A DNA stretch of 64,000 nucleotides from Candidatus Heimdallarchaeum endolithica. Lineage in GTDB: Archaea; Asgardarchaeota; Heimdallarchaeia; Heimdallarchaeales; Heimdallarchaeaceae. The DNA is taken from NCBI GenBank assembly GCA_021513715.1, contig CP084167.1:1566571-1630570 (forward strand). Direction: 5' to 3'. Each line of letters opens with the position of its first letter. The stretch's first letter is position 1. Below are positions 52,146 to 61,875 of the stretch, piece after piece. The position numbers and the translations under genes were made by a program. Below the pieces are notes generated by a model. That model was not told where the DNA came from, made no database searches, and saw only the letters and a program-made list of their open reading frames with translations.

Positions 52146-54320
52146 TTGAAATCGATTAAATCGAGAATCTTCCTTTTGATACTAATTATGGAACTTGTAC
52201 TTATAGGTGCACTAAGTGTGACAAAAGTAACATCATCTAATCATCAAAACATTGTTCAAGCAGAAGAAGGAGATTTGACAGTAACAATACGCAGAGAACA
52301 ATCTTACTATAAAAACAACACAGAATTAACCAGAGGATACATTTATTGGGCAGACTTGAAAGGAGGAACTTTGATTCTTTATGGAAATACTTCTTCATCA
52401 GAAATGTTCTCTTACGCATTTTGGGATTCTGTAGGAAACTATTCGAGCGACAGATTAACTTTCTATCCAGATAGAATAGAGATTCAGATTAGGACAACAG
52501 AATTATATTACCAGATATATGGTGTTTATCACCCAGATTACTTTATCGACACTAATTTCATTGTAATCTTTGATACATTTTGGGCTCAGTTTAGTTATAT
52601 TACTCCAGAAGGAGAAGAAAGGTATGCTCCTGTAAATTATTATAATAAACAAGTACTTCCTGAAGGAGCAGGATTAGTAAGCTATGCTCCTACTGATGGA
52701 GCTTTAATTGAGAAAGTAGGAGAAGAAACATATGCAATTGTATGGGAATACAAAGAAAGGATGATGGATCCATTTCACGAACCCTTCCCTTATGAAATAA
52801 CTTATTCATTTGATCCCATTTATTTAGCTTTTACAGAGCAAATGTTTCAGAACCAACAAGAAAGGCAAAAGAATGAAAATGAAAAAAATTTATTAGACAT
52901 GCTTAAAACCTATTTTAAATTAATCGCATTTCTTGCAGTTATTCTGAGTATTATTGCTGCAATATTTGGTTATTTGCGAGCTCGACATAAATTCAAATCA
53001 AAGTTACAAGAAGCTATTAACCTTCCCAAAAGAATGTTAAAAGACATCGAGAAGGAAGTTGAACCTTCAAAACGAGTGTCTTCCATGTTTAGTGCTGGGT
53101 TCTTTTTGTTATTATTGCTGATGCCAATTATCACTTCATCGTCTCCGGAGATACAGACAGTTGAACCGTCATTGATAAGTAATAGCACTCAAATTGGCTT
53201 ATCTGGTTTTAATTCTTCACTTAAACAAGAAGATCGAGATATCCAGTATAATGCTATCATTGATTTAGGAAAAACAGGAATATCGTTTGAAACAGTAATA
53301 ATGGAACTTCCTTATACAGTGGAAAATTTCAGCATCTGGGTAAACACTGAAAATGTAATAGAATTTAATGCTTACGACAGTTCTGGTTTACCCATGTCAT
53401 ACCAAGAATTTTCTGATCATTATTTGATACACAATATAAAAGGATACATTAGATATGAGATTATACAACCTTATCAATATTATAATAATAGCAACATTTT
53501 AGTGTATATAGATTACTTTTGGCTTAATTTCTTTGATTATGATATAGGTAATTATTCCAAAGCAGATATTCAATATACCCTTATTCTCCCTGAAGATTCT
53601 ATATTATATAGTGCTTCTCCAGAAACAATTCTCACTCTTGGAAAAACACCAGAAGGAAGAAGAAAAGTTACTTTTACAGATTATAATCGCCAAATTGACC
53701 CTTATCACGATCTATTTTCATGTCAAGTCACGTATTCGTTTATTGATGTTTTAGACGCCATAGAAAATGAATCAGCCCGTTTTGAACACTTCAGAGTAGA
53801 AACAAAACTCACTCAAGAGCAAATAAATACTCTTACAAAAAACATAATGTTTCTTGCTTTAATAGCTATAGTTGCACCCATACTTGCTTTCTTACTCTCA
53901 TACTATATAATGAGAAATCGAATGATGAAAAAAATAAAAGAAGAAGAGCAAAAACATGAACTTCTAATTTCAGTAGAAGAATTACAAATTAAAGCTCTTA
54001 ATGAAAGTGCAAAAATTGATTTGAATAATGACCCATGGAAACCGATGTTAGGAGGATACTGGGAATTATTAGCTTATCTTAGTAGATATACTCCTGTAAA
54101 CTTGTTGTCTTTAGATGATTCCATGCATGAAAAAATTCTCTCAAAGTATATTCCTAAGCACTTACGTCAAGAAATTTTTGAACTATTATCCACAGGACGA
54201 GCGATTTCTTCATCAATAAAAAAAGCAGAAACAATTTATTTCACAAAAAGTCAAGCTAGAGATTATTTAGAAGCCATCATGAAAGCAATTGAAAAAATGG
54301 AAAAAGAAAGGAAAGGATAA
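52146..54320 (+). CDS. Large membrane protein with two duplicated extracellular domains, MoxR operon
   Basis: The 724-residue protein has an N-terminal signal/anchor (residues 8-28), an extracellular beta-rich domain (35-250), a membrane helix (255-278), a short cytoplasmic loop, a second helix (313-328), a second extracellular domain (345-555) and a last helix (565-590). A cytoplasmic helical tail (600-724) follows. The two extracellular domains are homologous: both end DP[FY]H[ED]xF...TYSF and have a matching YxDxFWxxF strand. The duplication is clear. Numerous NxS/T sites suggest glycosylation. The tail could bind MoxR or DUF58. The start is TTG 52146, 14 bases after moxR. Confidence 0.75.
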   Translation: MKSIKSRIFLLILIMELVLIGALSVTKVTSSNHQNIVQAEEGDLTVTIRREQSYYKNNTELTRGYIYWADLKGGTLILYGNTSSSEMFSYAFWDSVGNYSSDRLTFYPDRIEIQIRTTELYYQIYGVYHPDYFIDTNFIVIFDTFWAQFSYITPEGEERYAPVNYYNKQVLPEGAGLVSYAPTDGALIEKVGEETYAIVWEYKERMMDPFHEPFPYEITYSFDPIYLAFTEQMFQNQQERQKNENEKNLLDMLKTYFKLIAFLAVILSIIAAIFGYLRARHKFKSKLQEAINLPKRMLKDIEKEVEPSKRVSSMFSAGFFLLLLLMPIITSSSPEIQTVEPSLISNSTQIGLSGFNSSLKQEDRDIQYNAIIDLGKTGISFETVIMELPYTVENFSIWVNTENVIEFNAYDSSGLPMSYQEFSDHYLIHNIKGYIRYEIIQPYQYYNNSNILVYIDYFWLNFFDYDIGNYSKADIQYTLILPEDSILYSASPETILTLGKTPEGRRKVTFTDYNRQIDPYHDLFSCQVTYSFIDVLDAIENESARFEHFRVETKLTQEQINTLTKNIMFLALIAIVAPILAFLLSYYIMRNRMMKKIKEEEQKHELLISVEELQIKALNESAKIDLNNDPWKPMLGGYWELLAYLSRYTPVNLLSLDDSMHEKILSKYIPKHLRQEIFELLSTGRAISSSIKKAETIYFTKSQARDYLEAIMKAIEKMEKERKG

Positions 54321-54322
54321 AA

Positions 54323-55003
54323 ATGAAACAAATAACTAAATTCGTTATATTTTCAATATTTGCTAGTTTAATAATATTTCAGTTCAACAATGTTAATGCT
54401 AAAGAAACAGTGTTTACTGCCACAGAAATCATAGACATAAATGAAACTACTCAGATAACAGTTTCCATGGCTGCCCCACTAACTTGGGAAATAAATACAG
54501 GAATCAACATTTCTGTGAGCATAAAACTTTCTCAAATTGCTCAAAATGACAGTTTATTTATTACTTACATAAAAACAGAATATAATATACCAGGAAAGCA
54601 ATTTCCTGAAAATCAACAGATTAGTATTATTGAGGATAATCTAACATATATTGGTGAAGAATTCAACATTAACCAAACTCGCTATGCTCCTGAGAATACT
54701 GACGAATTTAACATCACACTATCAATCCTTGCTCAAACAGTTAATATGACTAACACAGAAGAGTTTTCCATGGATTTTCCAGGAAAAGGTGAAGATAATA
54801 TCATTATTAAGAAAAATCTCGTAATTCCTGTAATTAATCTACCAGGATTTCCCAACATTGAAACGTTTAGTAGATGGATCATTATTTTTATCGTGATTCA
54901 ACTAATTATTATGTCCCCTGCTATCCTTGTTTTATATTTCAAGATAAGCAAACAAAAAACCCGGAGCCAACGAAAGAAAAAAAGGAGAGGAGAAAATGAG
55001 TAA
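54323..55003 (+). CDS. Exported single-pass membrane protein, MoxR operon
   Basis: The 226-residue protein starts with a signal peptide (about residues 6-26), has a beta-rich extracellular domain with several NxS/T sites (37-180), one membrane helix near 187-208 and a basic cytoplasmic tail (KQKTRSQRKKKRRG). The domain resembles immunoglobulin-like or CARDB-type folds found in archaeal surface proteins. AAAGGATA provides a ribosome site. It starts 2 bases after the previous stop and its end overlaps the next gene by 8 bases. Confidence 0.72.
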   Translation: MKQITKFVIFSIFASLIIFQFNNVNAKETVFTATEIIDINETTQITVSMAAPLTWEINTGINISVSIKLSQIAQNDSLFITYIKTEYNIPGKQFPENQQISIIEDNLTYIGEEFNINQTRYAPENTDEFNITLSILAQTVNMTNTEEFSMDFPGKGEDNIIIKKNLVIPVINLPGFPNIETFSRWIIIFIVIQLIIMSPAILVLYFKISKQKTRSQRKKKRRGENE

Positions 55004-56594
55004 GACTGAAACCAAACAACAAAGTCCCTTAGAAAGAGGAGTAAGGAAAATAGATGTTCTAATGCGTTCATTTGGAATGCGTACCAGAATGTTCAAAGGA
55101 AAGACACGAGGAATAGTAAAAGGAACAAGAAAAGTTTACCCACACGAAGTTAATGCAACAATTGTAGAAACTGCGAGAGGAGTGGGTATCAAGATAAAAA
55201 TGGAAAAATTGTGGTATTCATTTCTAAAAGGAATTCCTTTTCTATTTCTAATAATACTTTCTCTAATTCAATTAATTACACCGAAAATCGGAGATAATAT
55301 GGCAGAAAATGTCGGTTTTAATTTGTTTGCACTTTTTCTTGGAACAGAAACTAAATCTATTGGATTGTTGATTACACTTTTTATTATTGGAGGAATTTTT
55401 ATTGTTAGTGAAATAATAGAGAGGACAATTAGGTTAAGATATCTCCAAGACAGAATGCCTAGATTTTTGAGTGGAGCTGAATGGACAACTGCTGATTCTC
55501 CATTACTATTAGATATCATAAGCTCCACCAACAATATTTTGTGGATAGCATATCTTATATTAGTAATAGTTTTTGCACCGTTTTCTTTTTCATCAGAAAT
55601 AATTGAAAAATTTGTTACAGTATACCAAACTAGTTTAGCTAATTTACTGGAAGGTACAATGTTTGTTTCACTATTAGATGTGTCCATAATATCAAGTATG
55701 TTATTTACTATATTGTTGCTAAATTATAAATCATTTAGGGAAGAGATAGATTCAAAACAAAGGGCAAGTAGAGTAAAAGTAGATTACACTACAACACAAC
55801 TTTTAGAAGTTGTCTTTGGTTCAATTACACTTATCACATTTGAAATAGTTCTATTTTCATTTATGTTTTGGACTGATCTTACATTAATCCAAATTATAAT
55901 GACTTATTGTGTTACTGTATCTTCTAGCATTCTAAGTGTATGGCTTTATTGGCAAAAAGAGAACTATATTTTCATATTTCTTGAGATATGGCTTTTCTTA
56001 AGCATAGTAGTCATGGTTTTCAGTAATGCAAACAACCCTAAATTTTCCTGGATGATAATTTGCCATCTTTTCCTAATTCTGACAGTTTTAGGCTTGTATT
56101 TTAATCAATTTATTAAATCTTATTTAGAAGAAAAAGGTATATATGAACCTAGTTGGATGTTTAATTCTTTCCCTATCTTTGCGATTATTGAAGTTCTTAA
56201 AAAAGCAAAAGTAAGAACTACAAAAGGAGTAGAAAAAGAATTAGAAGAGATAAGAACAGAAGAATTAACAGAAAAAATAAAAGAACGTTCACCTCTTATT
56301 ATTCCTCTTGAAAAAATAACTAATAAAGGAAAAGATGCAAAAAAGATAATCAATACATATCAAAAAATTATCGACCACATAACAAAGAAAGATGTAAACA
56401 TTATTACTTTATCTGTAATCAATGAAGAAATTTTAGCGCTAATACAAGATGAGGAAAAACTAAGGAAAAAAGTACAAAACTTATTCCAAATTATTGATCA
56501 TCTTCTTTGGGACGAAAACTATATCCTGAAAGATGGAAGCAAATATATTGAGATAGCAGAACAACTCTACAGCGCAATCTTGAAGGCAAGGTGA
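54996..56594 (+). CDS. Polytopic membrane protein, MoxR operon
   Basis: The 532-residue protein has a basic N-terminus, about eight to ten membrane helices between residues 75 and 380, and a long cytoplasmic helical tail (400-532) rich in Glu and Lys. I recognise no family. The start ATG overlaps the preceding gene, with GGAGAGGAG as ribosome site, so coupling is tight. It sits between the exported proteins and the DUF58 gene. Confidence 0.72.
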   Translation: MSKTETKQQSPLERGVRKIDVLMRSFGMRTRMFKGKTRGIVKGTRKVYPHEVNATIVETARGVGIKIKMEKLWYSFLKGIPFLFLIILSLIQLITPKIGDNMAENVGFNLFALFLGTETKSIGLLITLFIIGGIFIVSEIIERTIRLRYLQDRMPRFLSGAEWTTADSPLLLDIISSTNNILWIAYLILVIVFAPFSFSSEIIEKFVTVYQTSLANLLEGTMFVSLLDVSIISSMLFTILLLNYKSFREEIDSKQRASRVKVDYTTTQLLEVVFGSITLITFEIVLFSFMFWTDLTLIQIIMTYCVTVSSSILSVWLYWQKENYIFIFLEIWLFLSIVVMVFSNANNPKFSWMIICHLFLILTVLGLYFNQFIKSYLEEKGIYEPSWMFNSFPIFAIIEVLKKAKVRTTKGVEKELEEIRTEELTEKIKERSPLIIPLEKITNKGKDAKKIINTYQKIIDHITKKDVNIITLSVINEEILALIQDEEKLRKKVQNLFQIIDHLLWDENYILKDGSKYIEIAEQLYSAILKAR

Positions 56595-56598
56595 TTTA

Positions 56599-57540
56599 AT
56601 GTCTAATCCATCCAAAGAAGGAGAGAAAACGTTACCAAAAGATAAAATGAGGATTCCCATAAAAAAACTGAAAAAACTAGAAATTTTAGCAAAAGAACGT
56701 TCAACAAGTTTTCTACAAGGGCATCGAAGATCGATTTTTAGAGGACCAGGAACAGAATATGCAGATTTAAGAGAATATGTTGAGGGGGATGACCTCAGAT
56801 TTGTCGATTGGAATGCATCGTCACGTATTCCTTTTAAACTAATTGTAAGAGATTATGAACAAGAGAGAAATACAAACGTAGTATTGATGCTTGATATCAG
56901 TCATTCGATGTTACTAGGTGATCCAGTACCAAGAATCAAACTTGCAGTTGAAGCAAGTGCTACATTAGCTTATACAGTACTAATAAATCGAGATTTATTT
57001 GGTTGGGCTAGTTTCTCAGATAAACTACATAATTATATTCCCCCCCGTGGTGGAAAGTTGCATTTTTACCATATAATTCATGAAATGCTTAAGATTGCTC
57101 CACATGGTAAAACTAATATCGGTGACGCTATTCGTGAAGTGGCTTTATCTTTAAAGAGAAGATCAATAATTATTTTGCTCACTGACCTACATGGAAATTT
57201 AGAAAGTGCCATGAATGGTTTTAAAGTTGCAAAATTAAAGAAACATGAGATTAAAGTGATTCATACTGTTGATCCAGAGGAATTTCTTTTTCCAAAGAAC
57301 CCTAGACAAGTAAAATACCTTGACCCTGAAACAAATCAAATGAAAGTAGTTAACTTTAGTAATTTACTTGAGAGAGGAAAATATAATTATGAAATTGGTT
57401 TAAAAATCAAGGAGATTAATAATTTTAAGAGAAATGTAAGAGGATTAAACATTGATGTAGTTACTGCATCAACAACAATGTTAACTGAGAGATTATTGTT
57501 GACATACTTTGGATCAAAAAGAGGGAGGGCATTAAAATGA
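56599..57540 (+). CDS. DUF58 protein with VWA-like domain
   Basis: The 313-residue protein has the DUF58 signature HRRSIFRGPGTEYADLREY and GDDLRFVDWNASSR, followed by a VWA-like strand VVLMLDISHSM that keeps a DxSxS metal site (Asp99, Ser101, Ser103). DUF58 proteins are the usual partners of MoxR ATPases. AAGGTGATTTA precedes the ATG. Its stop overlaps the next gene as ATGA. Confidence 0.92.
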   Translation: MSNPSKEGEKTLPKDKMRIPIKKLKKLEILAKERSTSFLQGHRRSIFRGPGTEYADLREYVEGDDLRFVDWNASSRIPFKLIVRDYEQERNTNVVLMLDISHSMLLGDPVPRIKLAVEASATLAYTVLINRDLFGWASFSDKLHNYIPPRGGKLHFYHIIHEMLKIAPHGKTNIGDAIREVALSLKRRSIIILLTDLHGNLESAMNGFKVAKLKKHEIKVIHTVDPEEFLFPKNPRQVKYLDPETNQMKVVNFSNLLERGKYNYEIGLKIKEINNFKRNVRGLNIDVVTASTTMLTERLLLTYFGSKRGRALK

Positions 57541-59408
57541 GAAAAAACTTAATATCAGTTTCTTTAATGTATCTCGTTATAATAAGCACATTTAGCTTTG
57601 TTATAACTTCTGATTTCAAAATCGTTTCTGCTGGGAGTAGCAGCTCTGGAGACATTCCTCCTCCAAGTGGTCAAGGAGGAGAGGATACTAGCGCCGGAGG
57701 TGCTGCAGGAGGCTTATATCTCAATTATCGTATTCCATTAATATTTAAGAAAGGAGATTTTGCACCAACATTTATTGCAATTACGGCCTTACCAATATTT
57801 CAAAATGAAACTATAGTAATTTTTGGCTATAACTCTTCATTATATAAGAATAATCAAGCTATTATCAAAGGAAACGAAACGCTTATCATTGATCCTCGGG
57901 ATGAACCAGAATTAACAAATGGTTCATTGATACAATCTTTTTCTCCATTACAGATAACTGTTTTTCATCCAAATACAAATAATAAAAGCGATAATTCATT
58001 TTCTTATTCAGTATTAGTTATGCAAAATTGGGGAAAGAAGTATCTTTCTTCTTTTTCAGATATGAGAGCGATCATAGTTTCAGGGTTTAACAGCACAAAA
58101 CTAACTATTAATAATAATGGAATAATACAATATGAAACCATTGATCTGATTGGACAAATACTAGATATTTCTGTTTCTAAAGGAACCATTATAGAAGCGA
58201 ATGGACCAATAGGAGTGGTTTTTTACTCGTTAACAGAGAGCCAAGGTTCTTTCGCTTATACAGGAGTCCCATATTACATGTGGGGAAAAGAGTATTTTTC
58301 ACTCCCTCCACCAAGAGAAACACATGATTCCTTAATTGAAGATAACTCAACATTAGTTCTTGGAAATATAAACGAAGGAGGAACTGTGATTTTTGAAACC
58401 TCTGAAGAAGAGTCTGACATTTTAAATTTAGAAGTGAATCAAACAATTACATTAGAAAAACAAAATTTGGACACAAATGATTATTATACGCGTTTTCTTT
58501 CTGCTGCTGTAAACTATTCTGTCACTACACTGTATTCTCATACTATAAACGGGACTATACACAAATCAGCATTCCAATATATTGCCACGGAAAAGATGAA
58601 ATGGGCAGAATGGTTTTATAATAACAAGATATCAGACAACCTAAAAATCTCTTCTGTTTCTTTGGATGATTCAAACATCATTCTTCCAATAGTATTATTT
58701 GAAGGGCAATTGTTGATTGATCTCGAAAATTATTCTTCTGTTGATAGGGGAGATTATTATTCATATAAACAAGGAACAAGCTATGGTGTCATTTCAGCTA
58801 ATGGTTCTTTGTTTGTTTCACAGATTGTATCAGATGAAGAAAAATTATTAGAAAATAGTCTTTCTCATTTACTTTTTCCAATGAATCTTTACTCTTTTGT
58901 TGATAACACAAGTTCCTCTTTTCCGAGTTGGTATCATTTTCCAAATATAAATGTAAAAGAAGTAAATGTCTATCCTGAAAAGCCAACAGAATTAAGAAAA
59001 ATTAAACTTGAAATTGTTATTCAAAATAATGGTACCATTCCCTCTGCTCCATTTTGGGTTAGCATATTTAGAAACAATACTGTAAAGATTCACAAAAAAA
59101 TAGAAGGATTAGACATTAATGAAACTTTTAGTATTCCTTTTGAGGAATTTCAAGGATTCGGACTTAAAACATTAAATATATCTATCTACACGGACTCTTT
59201 AAGTCAAATATTTGAATTAATAGAATTTGATAATGCATATGAACTTATGATTAAAATTAATCGTAATTGGAATATAATCTATGTTGGAATTGCAGTTTCT
59301 GTATTAGTAATAGGTTATCTTTCTTATTTTGTAATAAGAAAATTTGTTGCCAAATATAAGGAAAACAAGAGAAAATTCGATATTATTCTAAGTGAAGTAG
59401 AGGTCTAG
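57537..59408 (+). CDS. Large exported protein with C-terminal anchor, MoxR operon
   Basis: The 623-residue protein has a signal peptide (residues 5-30), a Gly/Ser/Pro-rich linker (32-60) with noticeably less AT-rich codons, a large beta-rich extracellular region and a CARDB-like domain near 495-580 (VNVYPEKPTELRKIKLEIVIQNNGTIP). One membrane helix (588-610) and a basic tail end it. Many NxS/T sequons. Segments such as ANGPIGVVFYS recall IgGFc-binding-like domains. It is probably a surface-displayed adhesin or envelope component. Confidence 0.72.
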   Translation: MRKNLISVSLMYLVIISTFSFVITSDFKIVSAGSSSSGDIPPPSGQGGEDTSAGGAAGGLYLNYRIPLIFKKGDFAPTFIAITALPIFQNETIVIFGYNSSLYKNNQAIIKGNETLIIDPRDEPELTNGSLIQSFSPLQITVFHPNTNNKSDNSFSYSVLVMQNWGKKYLSSFSDMRAIIVSGFNSTKLTINNNGIIQYETIDLIGQILDISVSKGTIIEANGPIGVVFYSLTESQGSFAYTGVPYYMWGKEYFSLPPPRETHDSLIEDNSTLVLGNINEGGTVIFETSEEESDILNLEVNQTITLEKQNLDTNDYYTRFLSAAVNYSVTTLYSHTINGTIHKSAFQYIATEKMKWAEWFYNNKISDNLKISSVSLDDSNIILPIVLFEGQLLIDLENYSSVDRGDYYSYKQGTSYGVISANGSLFVSQIVSDEEKLLENSLSHLLFPMNLYSFVDNTSSSFPSWYHFPNINVKEVNVYPEKPTELRKIKLEIVIQNNGTIPSAPFWVSIFRNNTVKIHKKIEGLDINETFSIPFEEFQGFGLKTLNISIYTDSLSQIFELIEFDNAYELMIKINRNWNIIYVGIAVSVLVIGYLSYFVIRKFVAKYKENKRKFDIILSEVEV

Positions 59409-59411
59409 TAA

Positions 59412-61796
59412 ATGAGCGAAACAGATGTAAAGCAAAAAGAAGAAGTAGAAGAAGTAGAGGAAGTAGAGGAATCATTCACTAAATTTAGTGTTATTCTTGG
59501 ACGAGATCTAATCTTCTTAGATTGGACAGTAAATTTTGGTGGACAAATCTTAGGTTTAGTAGTTGGTTTATTATTAGGAGTAATTTTTGGAGCCAAGATG
59601 GGGACACTCTTTAACATAGATGTTCCTGTTGACATTAGTGCATATATTGCCCTACAAGTTGGAATACTTCTTAGTATCACTAGTTTAACAATTTATTATT
59701 TATCAAAGCTCGGCATTAAGGTTAACAGTCCAAAATCAATTGCAAGTAAGAAACTTCTTCTTCTAAAAACAATAATGTTTGCTTTTTCAGCTATCTTTGC
59801 TTTAAGTTATTTATTTAATAGTCATATTTTCCCATTTATATATGCAAATTATAGCTCTATAAAACCCCCAGAACCAGGACAAACAGGAACTGGAGATGGA
59901 GGTGAAGGAAATACAGTAGATATCCCTACAACTAACCATTATATTGTTCTTATTGCATTGATCGTTCTTGTTGCAGCTTCATACGCTTTACTTTATGCAG
60001 GATTGTTTTACTCTTTTAACAAAAAAGCCAACACGATGACAGGAGTTGCAATAATGGTTAGCACTATAATGGCAGCACTTACATTACTAAGCCAAAATCA
60101 AAGCGTCCAAAAACTAATTGATGGAGAAATAATGGCTTTTCTTACAGATTTTGCATATTTCTTCTTAGTAGCTTTAATAGCCATTCTTTCATATCACATG
60201 TGTAAGAGAATAGAATTATCCTTAATTATAATGTATATAGGTTTCATTTTTGGTTTTGGTGCCCCTTCAAATGCTGTTTCACAGATCATCGCTTTAAAAT
60301 GGGGTTTTCCAAACTTTTCTGATGGAATTAATTCTACTTCAGATGTTATTACAAGGACTCTTGAACTTATAGAGTATGTAAGTTTATTTGGAATTGTTGT
60401 TTACCCACTTATTTTTTACAAGGATACAATATCAGCATTAAAAGAATTGAAGAAGATGTATAGATTACCTTTCCTATTAATTAAATTTTTAGGGTTAATA
60501 ATAATCACACCATTTAAGATAATATTCAAACCAAAAATTTTAGTTCATTTTTATAATGGAGTTAAACAAATAGTAATTGATGAAGAAAAAAGAAATATCT
60601 CTTTCAAAAAATTAAAAACGAAATTAAGCGAGGAATTTAAGGCCATTACTTCCTCAGAAGGTTTTTCTGTCACTTTGTTTGCTGCTGTGCTTATCTTAAT
60701 TGAAGTGACAATACTCTTTTTAGCGAATCTACTGGGAATTTTCCTTTATTTCATCGCTTTTCTCATTTTAATAGGTATTGTAAATAGTATTATTACTTCA
60801 AAATACGGAGCTGCAAGTTATACAGCAATGTTTTCTGCATTAACAGAATCTTCTTTGAGTGTATCTCCTTTAGTTCCTGACATTAACGTACAAATTAAAT
60901 TCTTAGAATATAAGAAAAAACAATTAGAAAAAACAAAAATTTCAGTTGGTACTTTAATTCCTGTATTTGCTTACTACATAATTGCTTACATTACTACAGC
61001 AATAACTAAAGATACGTCTCTATTGACAATACTTTTCTTAATGATACTTGTTCCTATCAGTCTTGCTTTAGCTTCTTTTTCAATAAGCTTCTTCTATGTT
61101 AAAAAACCACTAATTAAAGAGATTTACACCTATCCACTTCGATTTTTCTATTTTTTGGGATTGATAGTATACTTTTCGATTTCTGTTTATCGCTTAATAT
61201 ACAACCAAATTGGTCTTTTTCCAGCTTTTTCGCTTCTCTATCTTGTTTTAATCTATATCACTTTCTCAAAGAGATCTAAACTTTCTGAACTTATTTTATT
61301 TCTAGGAACAGAGAAAAGAGATAGAGCATTTAATGAACTTATATGTAAAAAAAATCTCAATATTGATGTTTTATTGCAAAATTTAGATGATACACCATCA
61401 TATCTCAGCTTTTGGATAAGTGCAATTCTAATTAAGAGAAACAAAAAAGAGGTTATTACTTACTTAAAAGATCTACTCAAACAAGACTATAAATATCAAA
61501 GAGTAATAGGAGCATTGTCTTTACTTTATTTAAACGAATATGATTTTTTAGAAGAACTTGTTAATTTACTAGAAAACGACCCCGACCCCTACTTACGAGA
61601 AGCAATAGCTTACGGATTAAGATATTGTAAAGATATGAAAATAGATATTTACAAGAGAATTATTGACGCACAACATTACGAAGATAATTCAAAAGTTTTA
61701 GTAAGGCTCAAGGAAACAATCTCCATCTTAGATAGATACTTTGCAAACAAAGAACGAAAAGAAGAAGAAATGGAAGAACTCGTAGAAGTAATATAA
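59412..61796 (+). CDS. Very large polytopic membrane protein with HEAT-like tail, MoxR operon
   Basis: The 794-residue protein begins with an acidic coil (EEVEEVEEVEE), has about fourteen to sixteen membrane helices, an extracellular Gly/Pro-rich loop near 155-175 (EPGQTGTGDGGEGN), and a cytoplasmic tail with HEAT-like repeats (650-770: LINLDVLLQNLDD type and NLLENDPDPYLREAIAYGL). I recognise no family. It starts 3 bases after the previous stop and ends the operon. It could be a transporter or the membrane core of the putative complex. Confidence 0.72.
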   Translation: MSETDVKQKEEVEEVEEVEESFTKFSVILGRDLIFLDWTVNFGGQILGLVVGLLLGVIFGAKMGTLFNIDVPVDISAYIALQVGILLSITSLTIYYLSKLGIKVNSPKSIASKKLLLLKTIMFAFSAIFALSYLFNSHIFPFIYANYSSIKPPEPGQTGTGDGGEGNTVDIPTTNHYIVLIALIVLVAASYALLYAGLFYSFNKKANTMTGVAIMVSTIMAALTLLSQNQSVQKLIDGEIMAFLTDFAYFFLVALIAILSYHMCKRIELSLIIMYIGFIFGFGAPSNAVSQIIALKWGFPNFSDGINSTSDVITRTLELIEYVSLFGIVVYPLIFYKDTISALKELKKMYRLPFLLIKFLGLIIITPFKIIFKPKILVHFYNGVKQIVIDEEKRNISFKKLKTKLSEEFKAITSSEGFSVTLFAAVLILIEVTILFLANLLGIFLYFIAFLILIGIVNSIITSKYGAASYTAMFSALTESSLSVSPLVPDINVQIKFLEYKKKQLEKTKISVGTLIPVFAYYIIAYITTAITKDTSLLTILFLMILVPISLALASFSISFFYVKKPLIKEIYTYPLRFFYFLGLIVYFSISVYRLIYNQIGLFPAFSLLYLVLIYITFSKRSKLSELILFLGTEKRDRAFNELICKKNLNIDVLLQNLDDTPSYLSFWISAILIKRNKKEVITYLKDLLKQDYKYQRVIGALSLLYLNEYDFLEELVNLLENDPDPYLREAIAYGLRYCKDMKIDIYKRIIDAQHYEDNSKVLVRLKETISILDRYFANKERKEEEMEELVEVI

Positions 61797-61875
61797 TAAA
61801 AAAAAATCTTATCACGAATATCTATCTGATTACTGAGGCGAAAGATTTTATAAATTAAATGTCTTTATTTTTTTT

